DNA of 10,849 nucleotides from Nanobdellota archaeon (GTDB lineage: Archaea; Nanobdellota; Nanobdellia; Woesearchaeales; BS150m-G63): assembly GCA_023137655.1 (NCBI GenBank), contig JAGLOT010000007.1, positions 1-10,849 on the forward strand. The letters run 5' to 3'. Under the pieces are notes generated by a model that was not told where the DNA came from, searched no databases, and worked only from the letters and a program-made list of their open reading frames with translations. Below are positions 5,218-10,849 of the stretch, in pieces (positions within the stretch are counted from its first letter, which is position 1; each line of letters starts with the position of its first letter). The position numbers and the translations under genes were made by a program.

Positions 5218-5245
5218 GGAGGAAACTCTGAAGAGTTCACTCTCC
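5218..5245 (-). repeat. Hairpin at the serS stop / membrane-protein gap
   Basis: AACTCT-GA-AGAGTT (5224-5237) is a perfect 6-bp inverted repeat with a 2-base centre. It can extend to GGAG/CTCC outer arms across small internal loops. It overlaps the serS stop. It could tune read-through into the downstream small gene. Its AGAGTT/AACTCT arms recall the 3617-3637 palindrome, though that may be chance. Confidence 0.4.
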
Positions 5246-6514
5246 TGATCCAATCACCTTCTTATTATTCATATATTTTCTTAAAACCATTGGGATATCA
5301 ATTTTCCCATCTTTCCTTTGATAATTTTCAATTATAGCCACTATAGCTCTTGATGTGGCAACAACAGTATTATTCAAAGTATGGGCAAATTTTCTTTCAC
5401 CATTACCATAAACTACTTTTGTATTAACCCCTCTTGCTTGAAAGTCAGTACAATTAGTTAATGAAGTTACTTCACCATAACCTTTAATTGTTGGCCTATA
5501 AATTTCAAGGTCGGCACTTTTTGCTTTCCATAAGGCTAAATCTCCAGAGCAACATTCAACAACCCTATAGGGAATATTTAAACTCTGAAAGAATTCTTCT
5601 GTGTTTTTCATCATTTCATCATAATATTTACCACTATCTTCTGGCTTACAAAAAATAAACTGCTCAACCTTATTGAATTGATGAGTTCTCCATAAACCCT
5701 TTTCATTAATACCATGACTTCCAATCTCTTTTCTAAAGCACATGGAATATGAGAAATACTTCTTAGGCATCTCCTTTTCTATTATAGCTTCATTAGCATG
5801 TAAACCAAGTAATGCATGTTCACTTGTTCCAATTAAATGTAAATCTTCATCTGCAACACCATAAATAGTTTCTTTAAACCCTGTGGTATCCATTGCAGCA
5901 TCTAAAACTTCCTTATGCAACATTAAAGGAGGCTCAATATAACAATAGCCTTTAGAATTCATAAAATCAATAGAATAACTAATCAGAGCTTGATTTAACA
6001 AAGCCAAATCACCCTTCAAATAATAAAAACCATTCCCACTGACTTTAGCAGAAGTATCAAAATCCACTAATTCTAATTCCTCTAATAATTCAACATGATT
6101 TTTAACTTCAAAATCTTTTTTCTCAATCTTACCCCACTTTCTCAAAACTTTATTTTCAGAATCATCTTTTCCAATTGGCACATCTTTTGCCATCAGGTTA
6201 GGAATTTTACTCAGAATAACATTTAATTCCCCTCTAAGCCAAGAAACTTCATCATCAATCTTTTTAATTTGTTCAGGAATCTTCTTCCCTTCTTTTATTT
6301 TAACTTCAACAGATTTTCCTTCTTTTTTCAAAGTTCTAATCTCATTGCTGATTTCATTTCTCTTACATTTCAATTGTTCAACTTCATATATTTTCTTTCG
6401 AAGTTCTTCATCCTTCTTCAAGAATTTATCAACTACCTTAACATCTAGAAATTTCTTTTTCATATTTTCCTTAACTAAATCAGGATTTTCTCTTATAAGT
6501 TTAATATCAATCAT
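5237..6514 (-). CDS. serS: Seryl-tRNA synthetase, class II, standard type
   Basis: A 425-residue bacterial/eukaryotic-like SerRS (not the rare methanogen type). It attaches serine to tRNA-Ser in the cytoplasm. The N-terminal arm (about 30-105) is a long Lys/Glu-rich antiparallel coiled coil that grips the long variable arm of tRNA-Ser. The catalytic core contains GTSEHALL (T230-S231-E232, serine-binding TSE), motif 2 with CFRKEIG (R261) and GLWRTHQFNKVE, the CCSGDLALWKAK segment, and motif 3 with R389 in TSRAIVAIIEN. All are expected for an active enzyme. Its ATG overlaps the upstream PIN gene by eight bases (ATGATTGA), so translation is probably coupled. The cognate tRNA-Ser(GCT), with a long variable arm, lies 3.4 kb away on the same strand. 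Confidence 0.97.
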   Translation of the reverse strand: MIDIKLIRENPDLVKENMKKKFLDVKVVDKFLKKDEELRKKIYEVEQLKCKRNEISNEIRTLKKEGKSVEVKIKEGKKIPEQIKKIDDEVSWLRGELNVILSKIPNLMAKDVPIGKDDSENKVLRKWGKIEKKDFEVKNHVELLEELELVDFDTSAKVSGNGFYYLKGDLALLNQALISYSIDFMNSKGYCYIEPPLMLHKEVLDAAMDTTGFKETIYGVADEDLHLIGTSEHALLGLHANEAIIEKEMPKKYFSYSMCFRKEIGSHGINEKGLWRTHQFNKVEQFIFCKPEDSGKYYDEMMKNTEEFFQSLNIPYRVVECCSGDLALWKAKSADLEIYRPTIKGYGEVTSLTNCTDFQARGVNTKVVYGNGERKFAHTLNNTVVATSRAIVAIIENYQRKDGKIDIPMVLRKYMNNKKVIGSGE

Positions 6515-7763
6515 TTTCTATCCTCAAAACAAATTTATCCTTGAATAAATCAACAATCTCTTTTTGATTTGTTTTATACAAATTCTTAATCTTATTGTTT
6601 TCTACTTTTATAATAATTGCTTTTTCCATTCCCCTTAAACCAACAAGATTAATAATTTTCTCAACACAATCCACTAGTTTCCCAACTTTCAAAAAGCTAA
6701 CAGTTTTCATATTATTATCACTAAGCCATTTAATCAAAAGACCATCATCTTCCCCTGTTAAATCACCCACATAAACATAATCCTTACCAGAATCTTTCAT
6801 TACATCAAGATTATCAACATGTCTTTTGTATTGCATAATCTTATCATCCAATAAAATCTCAAAATCATTAACAAAACTACAAACATTCAAAGTTTCACCA
6901 AAATAATTCAATAGGCTTTCACATAAAACCTTTTCACCAGAATCATCTCCCACAACAAAGACACATTCAGCATCTGCAATCTCTTTAATGTATTTCACAT
7001 TTAATTTATAATCATAAATCTTTTTACTTTTAGGTTTTTTAATTGCAATTAATTCTACCTTATTTGAAACTGGTTTACAAGTTCTCATAAATCTATAATC
7101 TTTATATTTCACAACACTAAATCCTTTTTTATTTACTTCCATAAAACCTTCATTGATTTTACTTATCTCTTCAAGAGCTTGTTCAAAGATTTCTTCAATC
7201 TCATTTTTGGTCCAAACTTTTCTTTTTCTCTCAACAACATATTTGCCAGGGCTACCTTTTACAAAAACCCCTTTTTCACCTTCTCTTAAACAAACCTTAC
7301 AAATAGTCTTGCCCATTAATTTAACAATTTCAAAACCATTAACTTTCTTAGAACATTCAATAAAAATACATTTAATCCCTTTAGCTTCTGCAACCATCCC
7401 TTGGACTCTATCTGCAGTAATTAAAGTGCCCTTTTCTTCAAAAGCAGTTTGCCTAATCAAGGAATCTATCTCGCCACCTCGTTTAGCATTCTTAATTTCA
7501 TGAGGTAATGGCTTTCTACCAACAAATTTAACTTTACATATTTTCCTTAACTTTTTAACTTCCTTTAGTCCTTGCTCACCAACAATTCTTCCAGAATTTG
7601 CCTGATATTCCAATTCACTCAGAACAGCCTCATTTATTATTATTTTACCAGCTTTCAATATCTTCTTCTTAATATAATCAGAAACTACACCGCCAATTAT
7701 TACAGATGTATCAGGTACAAGCACATTAATATCATATTTTTCAGAGTTCTTTCTTTTAACCAT
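6507..7763 (-). CDS. PIN-domain protein related to archaeal PIN/PilT-type ATPases (COG1855) but with degenerate ATPase region
   Basis: A 418-residue protein. Residues 8-140 are a PIN nuclease domain with the acidic metal-binding set D18 (PDTSVI), E50 (EAVLSELEYQ), D100 (GGEIDSLI) and D118 (TADRVQG), so RNase activity is plausible. Residues 150-260 follow the archaeal PIN-ATPase family's linker and pre-ATPase region: KGSPGKYVV, then NEGFMEVNKKGFSVVKYKDYRFM, then VELIAIKKPKSKKIYDY. Where that family has a Walker A loop of the GPPGAGKST kind, this protein has GDDSGEKVL (272-280). The usual downstream acidic Walker B-like motif is replaced by YVGDLTGEDD. Family members are near 600 residues with a C-terminal KH domain; here the protein stops early, apparently without KH. 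The frame is open, so this looks like stable remodelling, not a recent pseudogene. It is translationally coupled to serS. Confidence 0.85.
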   Translation of the reverse strand: MVKRKNSEKYDINVLVPDTSVIIGGVVSDYIKKKILKAGKIIINEAVLSELEYQANSGRIVGEQGLKEVKKLRKICKVKFVGRKPLPHEIKNAKRGGEIDSLIRQTAFEEKGTLITADRVQGMVAEAKGIKCIFIECSKKVNGFEIVKLMGKTICKVCLREGEKGVFVKGSPGKYVVERKRKVWTKNEIEEIFEQALEEISKINEGFMEVNKKGFSVVKYKDYRFMRTCKPVSNKVELIAIKKPKSKKIYDYKLNVKYIKEIADAECVFVVGDDSGEKVLCESLLNYFGETLNVCSFVNDFEILLDDKIMQYKRHVDNLDVMKDSGKDYVYVGDLTGEDDGLLIKWLSDNNMKTVSFLKVGKLVDCVEKIINLVGLRGMEKAIIIKVENNKIKNLYKTNQKEIVDLFKDKFVLRIEND

Positions 7764-7782
7764 AATAATATAGAATAATCAG

Positions 7783-7792
7783 TATTTTAAAA
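7783..7792 (-). promoter_or_regulatory. TATA box for the PIN-serS-membrane protein cluster
   Basis: On the minus strand TTTTAAAATA is centred about 24-25 bases before the ATG at 7763, preceded by GGAAAGG. It predicts a leaderless first gene of the cluster. Confidence 0.65.
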
Positions 7793-7836
7793 CCTTTCCA
7801 TTAAGAACAAACATTCACCTTATCAAAACACTAAAA

Positions 7837-9804
7837 TTAAAGACCATTAAACCAATTATTAATGCCATTCAGCCAAATCATAATTTTCTGCCCAAAACTA
7901 ACATCATTCAAAGTTAAACTAACAGTCTCAGAAATTGCATATTTTCTTTTATTCAAATCTTCAAATTCAACATTAATATTAAAATTATTCTCACCTTCAT
8001 CTAAATTAGCACCTTTCAACTTAATCTTAAAAACCTGCAAAGCATTTAATTCATCCAGCGTAAACTCATTAACCTTTCCACCAATATCTACAATAACATT
8101 TTTTGGAATAGAATTACTTTCTTTTTGCAAACCAAATTCAAGAATCAATTCTTCTTCATAACTAACGCTTTCTGGATAAGTCAAATCTACAACTTTTATT
8201 TCAGGAATATCTAATACTTCAACATCCAAATATTCAACCCTACTCACGTCATTATTAGAAATACTAACTTTCATATTATCACTAACCTGAACACTATAGG
8301 AAAAACTTTTCTCCTGTCCAATACCCAAATCAAATAATTCACAATCAACATCACAGAATTCTAAATCACCTAAAAACTTATTTCCAGTATTTCTAACCAT
8401 ACAACTAACTTCAATAGTTTCATAGGTATAAGCCATATCAACAACCTTACAAGAAATTTCAACATCAGAAGAATAACTCTTGCTTTTCTCTTCTTGCAAC
8501 TCAGCAATCATACTATCAACATCACCCTCACTCAAATAATATTCTCCCTCCTCAACCAATAAACTAATCTCAACTTCTTCACCATCTAAGCTATAAACAT
8601 TAAATGGCAGAGTATAATAATAACCAGATTTTAAATCTTCACTAATTTTAATTTTCCAATATAAGATTTTCTCTTCATTTGGTTTTAATACAACATATTT
8701 GATATTTCCATCAAACATTTCTACCTTAACATTATTTGAAACATAAATTGGCAGGGCAATATAATAATCTCTTTCATTTTTAACATTCGCCCTAATTAAA
8801 TTATAACTTCCAACATCAACTTCATCTTTTGCAAATTCCACTTCAATTGCAACATTAGAACTAACACTTCCCTTAAGGTCATTCACCGAAGCTTCAACAT
8901 CTATACCCTTTCCATTAATACTAACATCTCTTCCAGTTAGTTCAATCTCAACAGCACTTTCACTTGAACATAATCGTTCCCCCAAATTTATATGGCTAAT
9001 ATCTACAAAACCAAATTGCCCATATGTCATATCATAGGGCACCCAACCATAATTTGGAAAATAAACTTCTGACCATGCATGACTTTCAAATCTTTCAATT
9101 CCATCTATATCTGTAAATGCATATCCGCCAACATATCTTGCAGGAACACCCAAACTTCTTACCATCGCAATAAACATATTACTTATTTCATCACAGGCAC
9201 CATATCTATTTTCAAAAACCCAATCAGAACCTTGCACATCAGCTTCAGTATATTCATCTAATTTGTATTCAATATTTTCTTTAACCCATTCACCGACTAA
9301 ATACACTGCCTTAAACAAATCATCTTCACCTTCAACAATAGTTGATGTAAGTTCAATAACTGCATCATTCTCTGTATTAATGTTCTCAGTACTTTCTATA
9401 TAATCATTAAAATCATTTCCCAATCCACTAACTGGAAAATTAACTTTCTTTTTCACATGTGGTCTATTCTCACTCACTTCAACAATTCCATTAATTACAA
9501 CATCAATATCAGTTTCTTCAACATCTTCAAGTTCAAAGACAAATTTACCATCTATTATTTCAGCTTCAGGATCTTCAGTTTGATAAACAACATTTTGATA
9601 ATCTGTTTGCCTTGGCCATAAACCTAACCTAATTATCAAATCTCTAACTTCCCAACTACTATCATCAGGAATTATATTTACACCAGAACTAATATCGATA
9701 CTAGCTTCCATTGTTTCTGCAGTATATTGCCAATCCTCTGCATTTACATTAATAGAATTAATTAATACAAGCAAAACCAGAATAAATACAATCAACCACT
9801 TCAT
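7837..9804 (-). CDS. Secreted transglutaminase-like protein with C-terminal beta-sandwich domains
   Basis: A 655-residue exported protein. Residues 1-22 are a signal peptide (basic MK, a hydrophobic core, then NVNA before ED). Residues about 25-150 form a beta-rich N-terminal region. The transglutaminase-like core (about 155-275) has the full triad: C204 in RYGACDEIS, H242 in ESHAWSEVYF and D258 in VPYDMT. In this fold the triad serves as a protease, amidase or cross-linking enzyme on the cell surface; the substrate is unknown. Residues about 300-640 look like three tandem Ig/CARDB-type beta-sandwich domains, one carrying a CDVDC pair. The C terminus ends in a Trp-rich amphipathic stretch (IMIWLNGINNWFNGL) that may touch the membrane; it is not a classical anchor. 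It is a single-gene unit with its own TATA box, and the many acidic residues fit an external protein. Confidence 0.9.
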   Translation of the reverse strand: MKWLIVFILVLLVLINSINVNAEDWQYTAETMEASIDISSGVNIIPDDSSWEVRDLIIRLGLWPRQTDYQNVVYQTEDPEAEIIDGKFVFELEDVEETDIDVVINGIVEVSENRPHVKKKVNFPVSGLGNDFNDYIESTENINTENDAVIELTSTIVEGEDDLFKAVYLVGEWVKENIEYKLDEYTEADVQGSDWVFENRYGACDEISNMFIAMVRSLGVPARYVGGYAFTDIDGIERFESHAWSEVYFPNYGWVPYDMTYGQFGFVDISHINLGERLCSSESAVEIELTGRDVSINGKGIDVEASVNDLKGSVSSNVAIEVEFAKDEVDVGSYNLIRANVKNERDYYIALPIYVSNNVKVEMFDGNIKYVVLKPNEEKILYWKIKISEDLKSGYYYTLPFNVYSLDGEEVEISLLVEEGEYYLSEGDVDSMIAELQEEKSKSYSSDVEISCKVVDMAYTYETIEVSCMVRNTGNKFLGDLEFCDVDCELFDLGIGQEKSFSYSVQVSDNMKVSISNNDVSRVEYLDVEVLDIPEIKVVDLTYPESVSYEEELILEFGLQKESNSIPKNVIVDIGGKVNEFTLDELNALQVFKIKLKGANLDEGENNFNINVEFEDLNKRKYAISETVSLTLNDVSFGQKIMIWLNGINNWFNGL

Positions 9805-9825
9805 AATCCTTCTACCTCAGATTAC

Positions 9826-9832
9826 TATTTAA
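9826..9832 (-). promoter_or_regulatory. TATA box for the transglutaminase-like gene
   Basis: The minus strand reads AAGG then TTAAATA, centred 25 bases before the ATG at 9804, which predicts a leaderless mRNA. It lies between the tRNA-Ser terminator and the gene start. Confidence 0.65.
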
Positions 9833-9837
9833 CCTTT

Positions 9838-9880
9838 TCTAAGAAAATAGCAAAGAAAAACAAGAAAATTAAAGAAAAGA
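9838..9880 (-). terminator. T-rich terminator tract after tRNA-Ser
   Basis: Just past the tRNA 3' end the minus strand is almost pure pyrimidine with T4 and T5 runs (T5 at 9856-9860). This is typical of archaeal tRNA terminators, and it leads into the transglutaminase promoter. Confidence 0.6.
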
Positions 9881-9881
9881 A

Positions 9882-9966
9882 CGCCGCGAGAGGGATTTGA
9901 ACCCTCGTGTCCCGGAGGACATGGGATTAGCAATCCCACGCAATGGCCAGACTATGCGACCGCGGC
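9882..9966 (-). tRNA. tRNA-Ser(GCT)
   Basis: An 85-nt gene on the minus strand. The acceptor stem GCCGCGG pairs with TCGCGGC (one G-U at the seventh pair), with discriminator G73 as expected for serine. The D arm has a GCA/TGC stem. The anticodon stem is TGGGA/TCCCA around loop TTGCTAA, giving anticodon GCT, which reads AGC and AGT. A long variable arm (GTCC-TCCG-GGAC) makes it a class II tRNA. The T arm is GAGGG-TTCAAAT-CCCTC. CCA is not encoded, and no intron is seen. The long arm is the feature recognised by the SerRS encoded in this window. Confidence 0.97.
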
Positions 9967-9993
9967 ATAACGATAATTCTCAAATCACACTTA

Positions 9994-10002
9994 TTATTTA
10001 AA
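9994..10002 (-). promoter_or_regulatory. TATA box for tRNA-Ser
   Basis: TTTAAATAA on the minus strand, centred about 32 bases before the tRNA 5' end. This predicts a short 5' leader of about six bases to be removed by RNase P. It is back-to-back with the ZIP gene promoter in an 80-bp divergent region. Confidence 0.6.
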
Positions 10003-10016
10003 AGCTTTTCCTTAAT

Positions 10017-10026
10017 CTTTAAATAC
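10017..10026 (+). promoter_or_regulatory. TATA box for the ZIP transporter
   Basis: CTTTAAATAC is centred about 25 bases before the ATG at 10047. It predicts a leaderless mRNA with no Shine-Dalgarno. No clear metal-regulator palindrome is seen around it. Confidence 0.65.
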
Positions 10027-10046
10027 CACCTCTTTTATCCAACATT

Positions 10047-10793
10047 ATGGCATTAAATTATATAGCATACGCATTTCTAAGTGTATTAATAGTAAGCTTA
10101 GTTTCATTAATAGGGGTTTTAACTATAGCAATTAAGGCCAAAAACCTCAACAAATGGCTTTTCTTCTTAATTAGTTTTTCAGCAGGGGCATTATTTGGGG
10201 GTGCATTCTTACATTTGATACCTGAAGCATTCCATGAATATGGGCATTCTGTTTCAATTTCATTATTTGTATTAGTAGGAATTTTAACATTTTTTGTTAT
10301 GGAAAAATTCATCCATTGGAGACATTGTCATGTTCAAACTACTAAAAAACATCCACACCCACTTGGGATAATGAATTTAATAGGTGATGCATTCCACAAT
10401 TTCATAGATGGATTATTAATTGGTGGGTCTTATATTGCATCAATCCCATTAGGAATTTCTACAACAATAGCTGTAATTCTTCACGAAATACCTCAAGAAA
10501 TCGGAGATTTTGGTGTTTTAATATATGCTGGATATTCAAGAAAAAAAGCCTTAATATTTAATTTTATTACAGCATTAACGGCCTTTTTAGGTGTAGCATT
10601 AGCATTCTTATTACATTCAATTATTCCAAATATAACTCAATTTGTACTCCCATTTACTGCAGGAGGTTTCATATATATAGCAGGTTCTGATTTAATACCT
10701 GAATTAAAGAAATCACATGAATTAAGTAAGTCTTTCTTACAATTATTTGGTCTTGCACTTGGAATTTCCATAATGCTTCTTTTTACACATTAA
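10047..10793 (+). CDS. ZIP-family divalent metal transporter
   Basis: A 248-residue membrane protein with about eight hydrophobic helices, the usual ZIP topology. It moves Zn2+, Fe2+ or similar ions toward the cytoplasm. Helix 2 contains LHLIPEAFHE. A His-rich loop between helices 3 and 4 has H90, H93, H95, H102 and H104 plus C94, which may sense or collect metal. Helix 4 carries H117-N118-F-I-D121-G and helix 5 H146-E147-I-P-Q150-E151-IGDF; these form the intramembrane metal site. The HEIPQE form has Gln where the LIV-1 subfamily motif has His, a variation I believe is common in prokaryotic relatives. The metal is not predictable by eye. It stands alone, divergent from tRNA-Ser, followed by a T5 run. 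Confidence 0.94.
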   Translation: MALNYIAYAFLSVLIVSLVSLIGVLTIAIKAKNLNKWLFFLISFSAGALFGGAFLHLIPEAFHEYGHSVSISLFVLVGILTFFVMEKFIHWRHCHVQTTKKHPHPLGIMNLIGDAFHNFIDGLLIGGSYIASIPLGISTTIAVILHEIPQEIGDFGVLIYAGYSRKKALIFNFITALTAFLGVALAFLLHSIIPNITQFVLPFTAGGFIYIAGSDLIPELKKSHELSKSFLQLFGLALGISIMLLFTH

Positions 10794-10803
10794 TTAAACA
10801 TTA

Positions 10804-10808
10804 TTTTT
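10804..10808 (+). terminator. Oligo-T terminator after the ZIP gene
   Basis: A T5 run eleven bases past the ZIP stop codon, just before the next promoter-like element. It is weak but well placed for archaeal termination. Confidence 0.35.
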
Positions 10809-10817
10809 AATCAAAAG

Positions 10818-10828
10818 ACTTATAAATA
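10818..10828 (+). promoter_or_regulatory. TATA box for a gene starting just beyond the window
   Basis: AAAAG then ACTTATAAATA is the best consensus TATA element in the window. By the 24-26 base spacing seen elsewhere here, its start codon should fall at about 10848-10852, at or just outside the right edge. Confidence 0.5.
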
Positions 10829-10849
10829 GCCTACAATTTTGATTTAATA

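Noticed and set aside
4828..5337. 169-codon plus-strand open frame opposite the small membrane gene and serS
   Set aside because: It runs antisense to the two-helix protein and the end of serS, whose minus-strand frames show real motifs. Its composition is that of reversed AT-rich coding DNA, and it has no promoter or family motif.
7153..7503. 116-codon plus-strand open frame inside the PIN gene
   Set aside because: It is antisense to the conserved PIN and linker region and has no recognisable domain, so it is a shadow of the real gene.
6507..7763. PIN protein as a toxin-antitoxin (VapC) system
   Set aside because: The protein is far longer than VapC, has the linker of the archaeal PIN-ATPase family, lacks an upstream antitoxin gene, and is coupled to the housekeeping gene serS.
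7862..8161. 99-codon plus-strand open frame inside the transglutaminase-like gene
   Set aside because: It is antisense to the beta-sandwich region, which has a convincing minus-strand protein; no start signal was seen.
9882..9966. tRNA-Ser as an integration site for a mobile element
   Set aside because: No integrase gene, no duplicated tRNA 3' end and no change of gene type was seen around it.

Overview
The window reads as a low-GC archaeal chromosome segment. The evidence is an Orc1/Cdc6 replication initiator, a PIN protein related to the archaeal PIN/PilT-type ATPase family (COG1855), a tRNA gene without encoded CCA, and archaeal promoters. TATA-like boxes sit about 24-29 nt upstream of most isolated start codons, which implies mostly leaderless mRNAs. 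The small genes, very short spacing and a short 'MQITIDTKE' protein suggest a DPANN-type lineage (Woesearchaeota/Pacearchaeota-like). That placement is an inference from memory, not a demonstrated assignment.

Layout. 1-1713 (+): the 3' end of thioredoxin reductase, glutamate dehydrogenase (gdhA) and a winged-helix regulator, packed with 1-nt spacing or overlap and followed by a T7 stretch. 1806-2108 (+): a small Ser/Asp-rich protein with its own promoter. It converges on a minus-strand pair, YrdC/Sua5 threonylcarbamoyl-AMP synthase and a YfcE-like metallophosphoesterase (3276 down to 2105). 3277-3713: a 437-bp repeat-rich interval with two hairpin repeats, tandem heptamers and two probable small ORFs, the first behind the strongest Shine-Dalgarno sequence in the window. 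3714-4808 (-): orc1/cdc6, whose TATA box lies inside an inverted repeat. 4923-7763 (-): a co-oriented cluster of a PIN protein with a decayed ATPase region, overlapping seryl-tRNA synthetase, then a small two-helix membrane protein. 7837-9804 (-): a secreted transglutaminase-like protein with beta-sandwich repeats. 9882-9966 (-): tRNA-Ser(GCT). 10047-10793 (+): a ZIP metal transporter divergent from the tRNA. The window ends on a TATA box for a gene just beyond it.

How the genes relate. The first operon joins a thioredoxin reductase to nitrogen/carbon metabolism, with a Cys-containing regulator as its likely controller. Several genes serve translation: SerRS, tRNA-Ser, and YrdC for t6A tRNA modification. 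The PIN protein is translationally coupled to SerRS. The most unusual items are the PIN protein that lost its P-loop and apparently its KH domain, the small-ORF pair with its palindromic promoter, and the matching palindromic promoter of orc1/cdc6.
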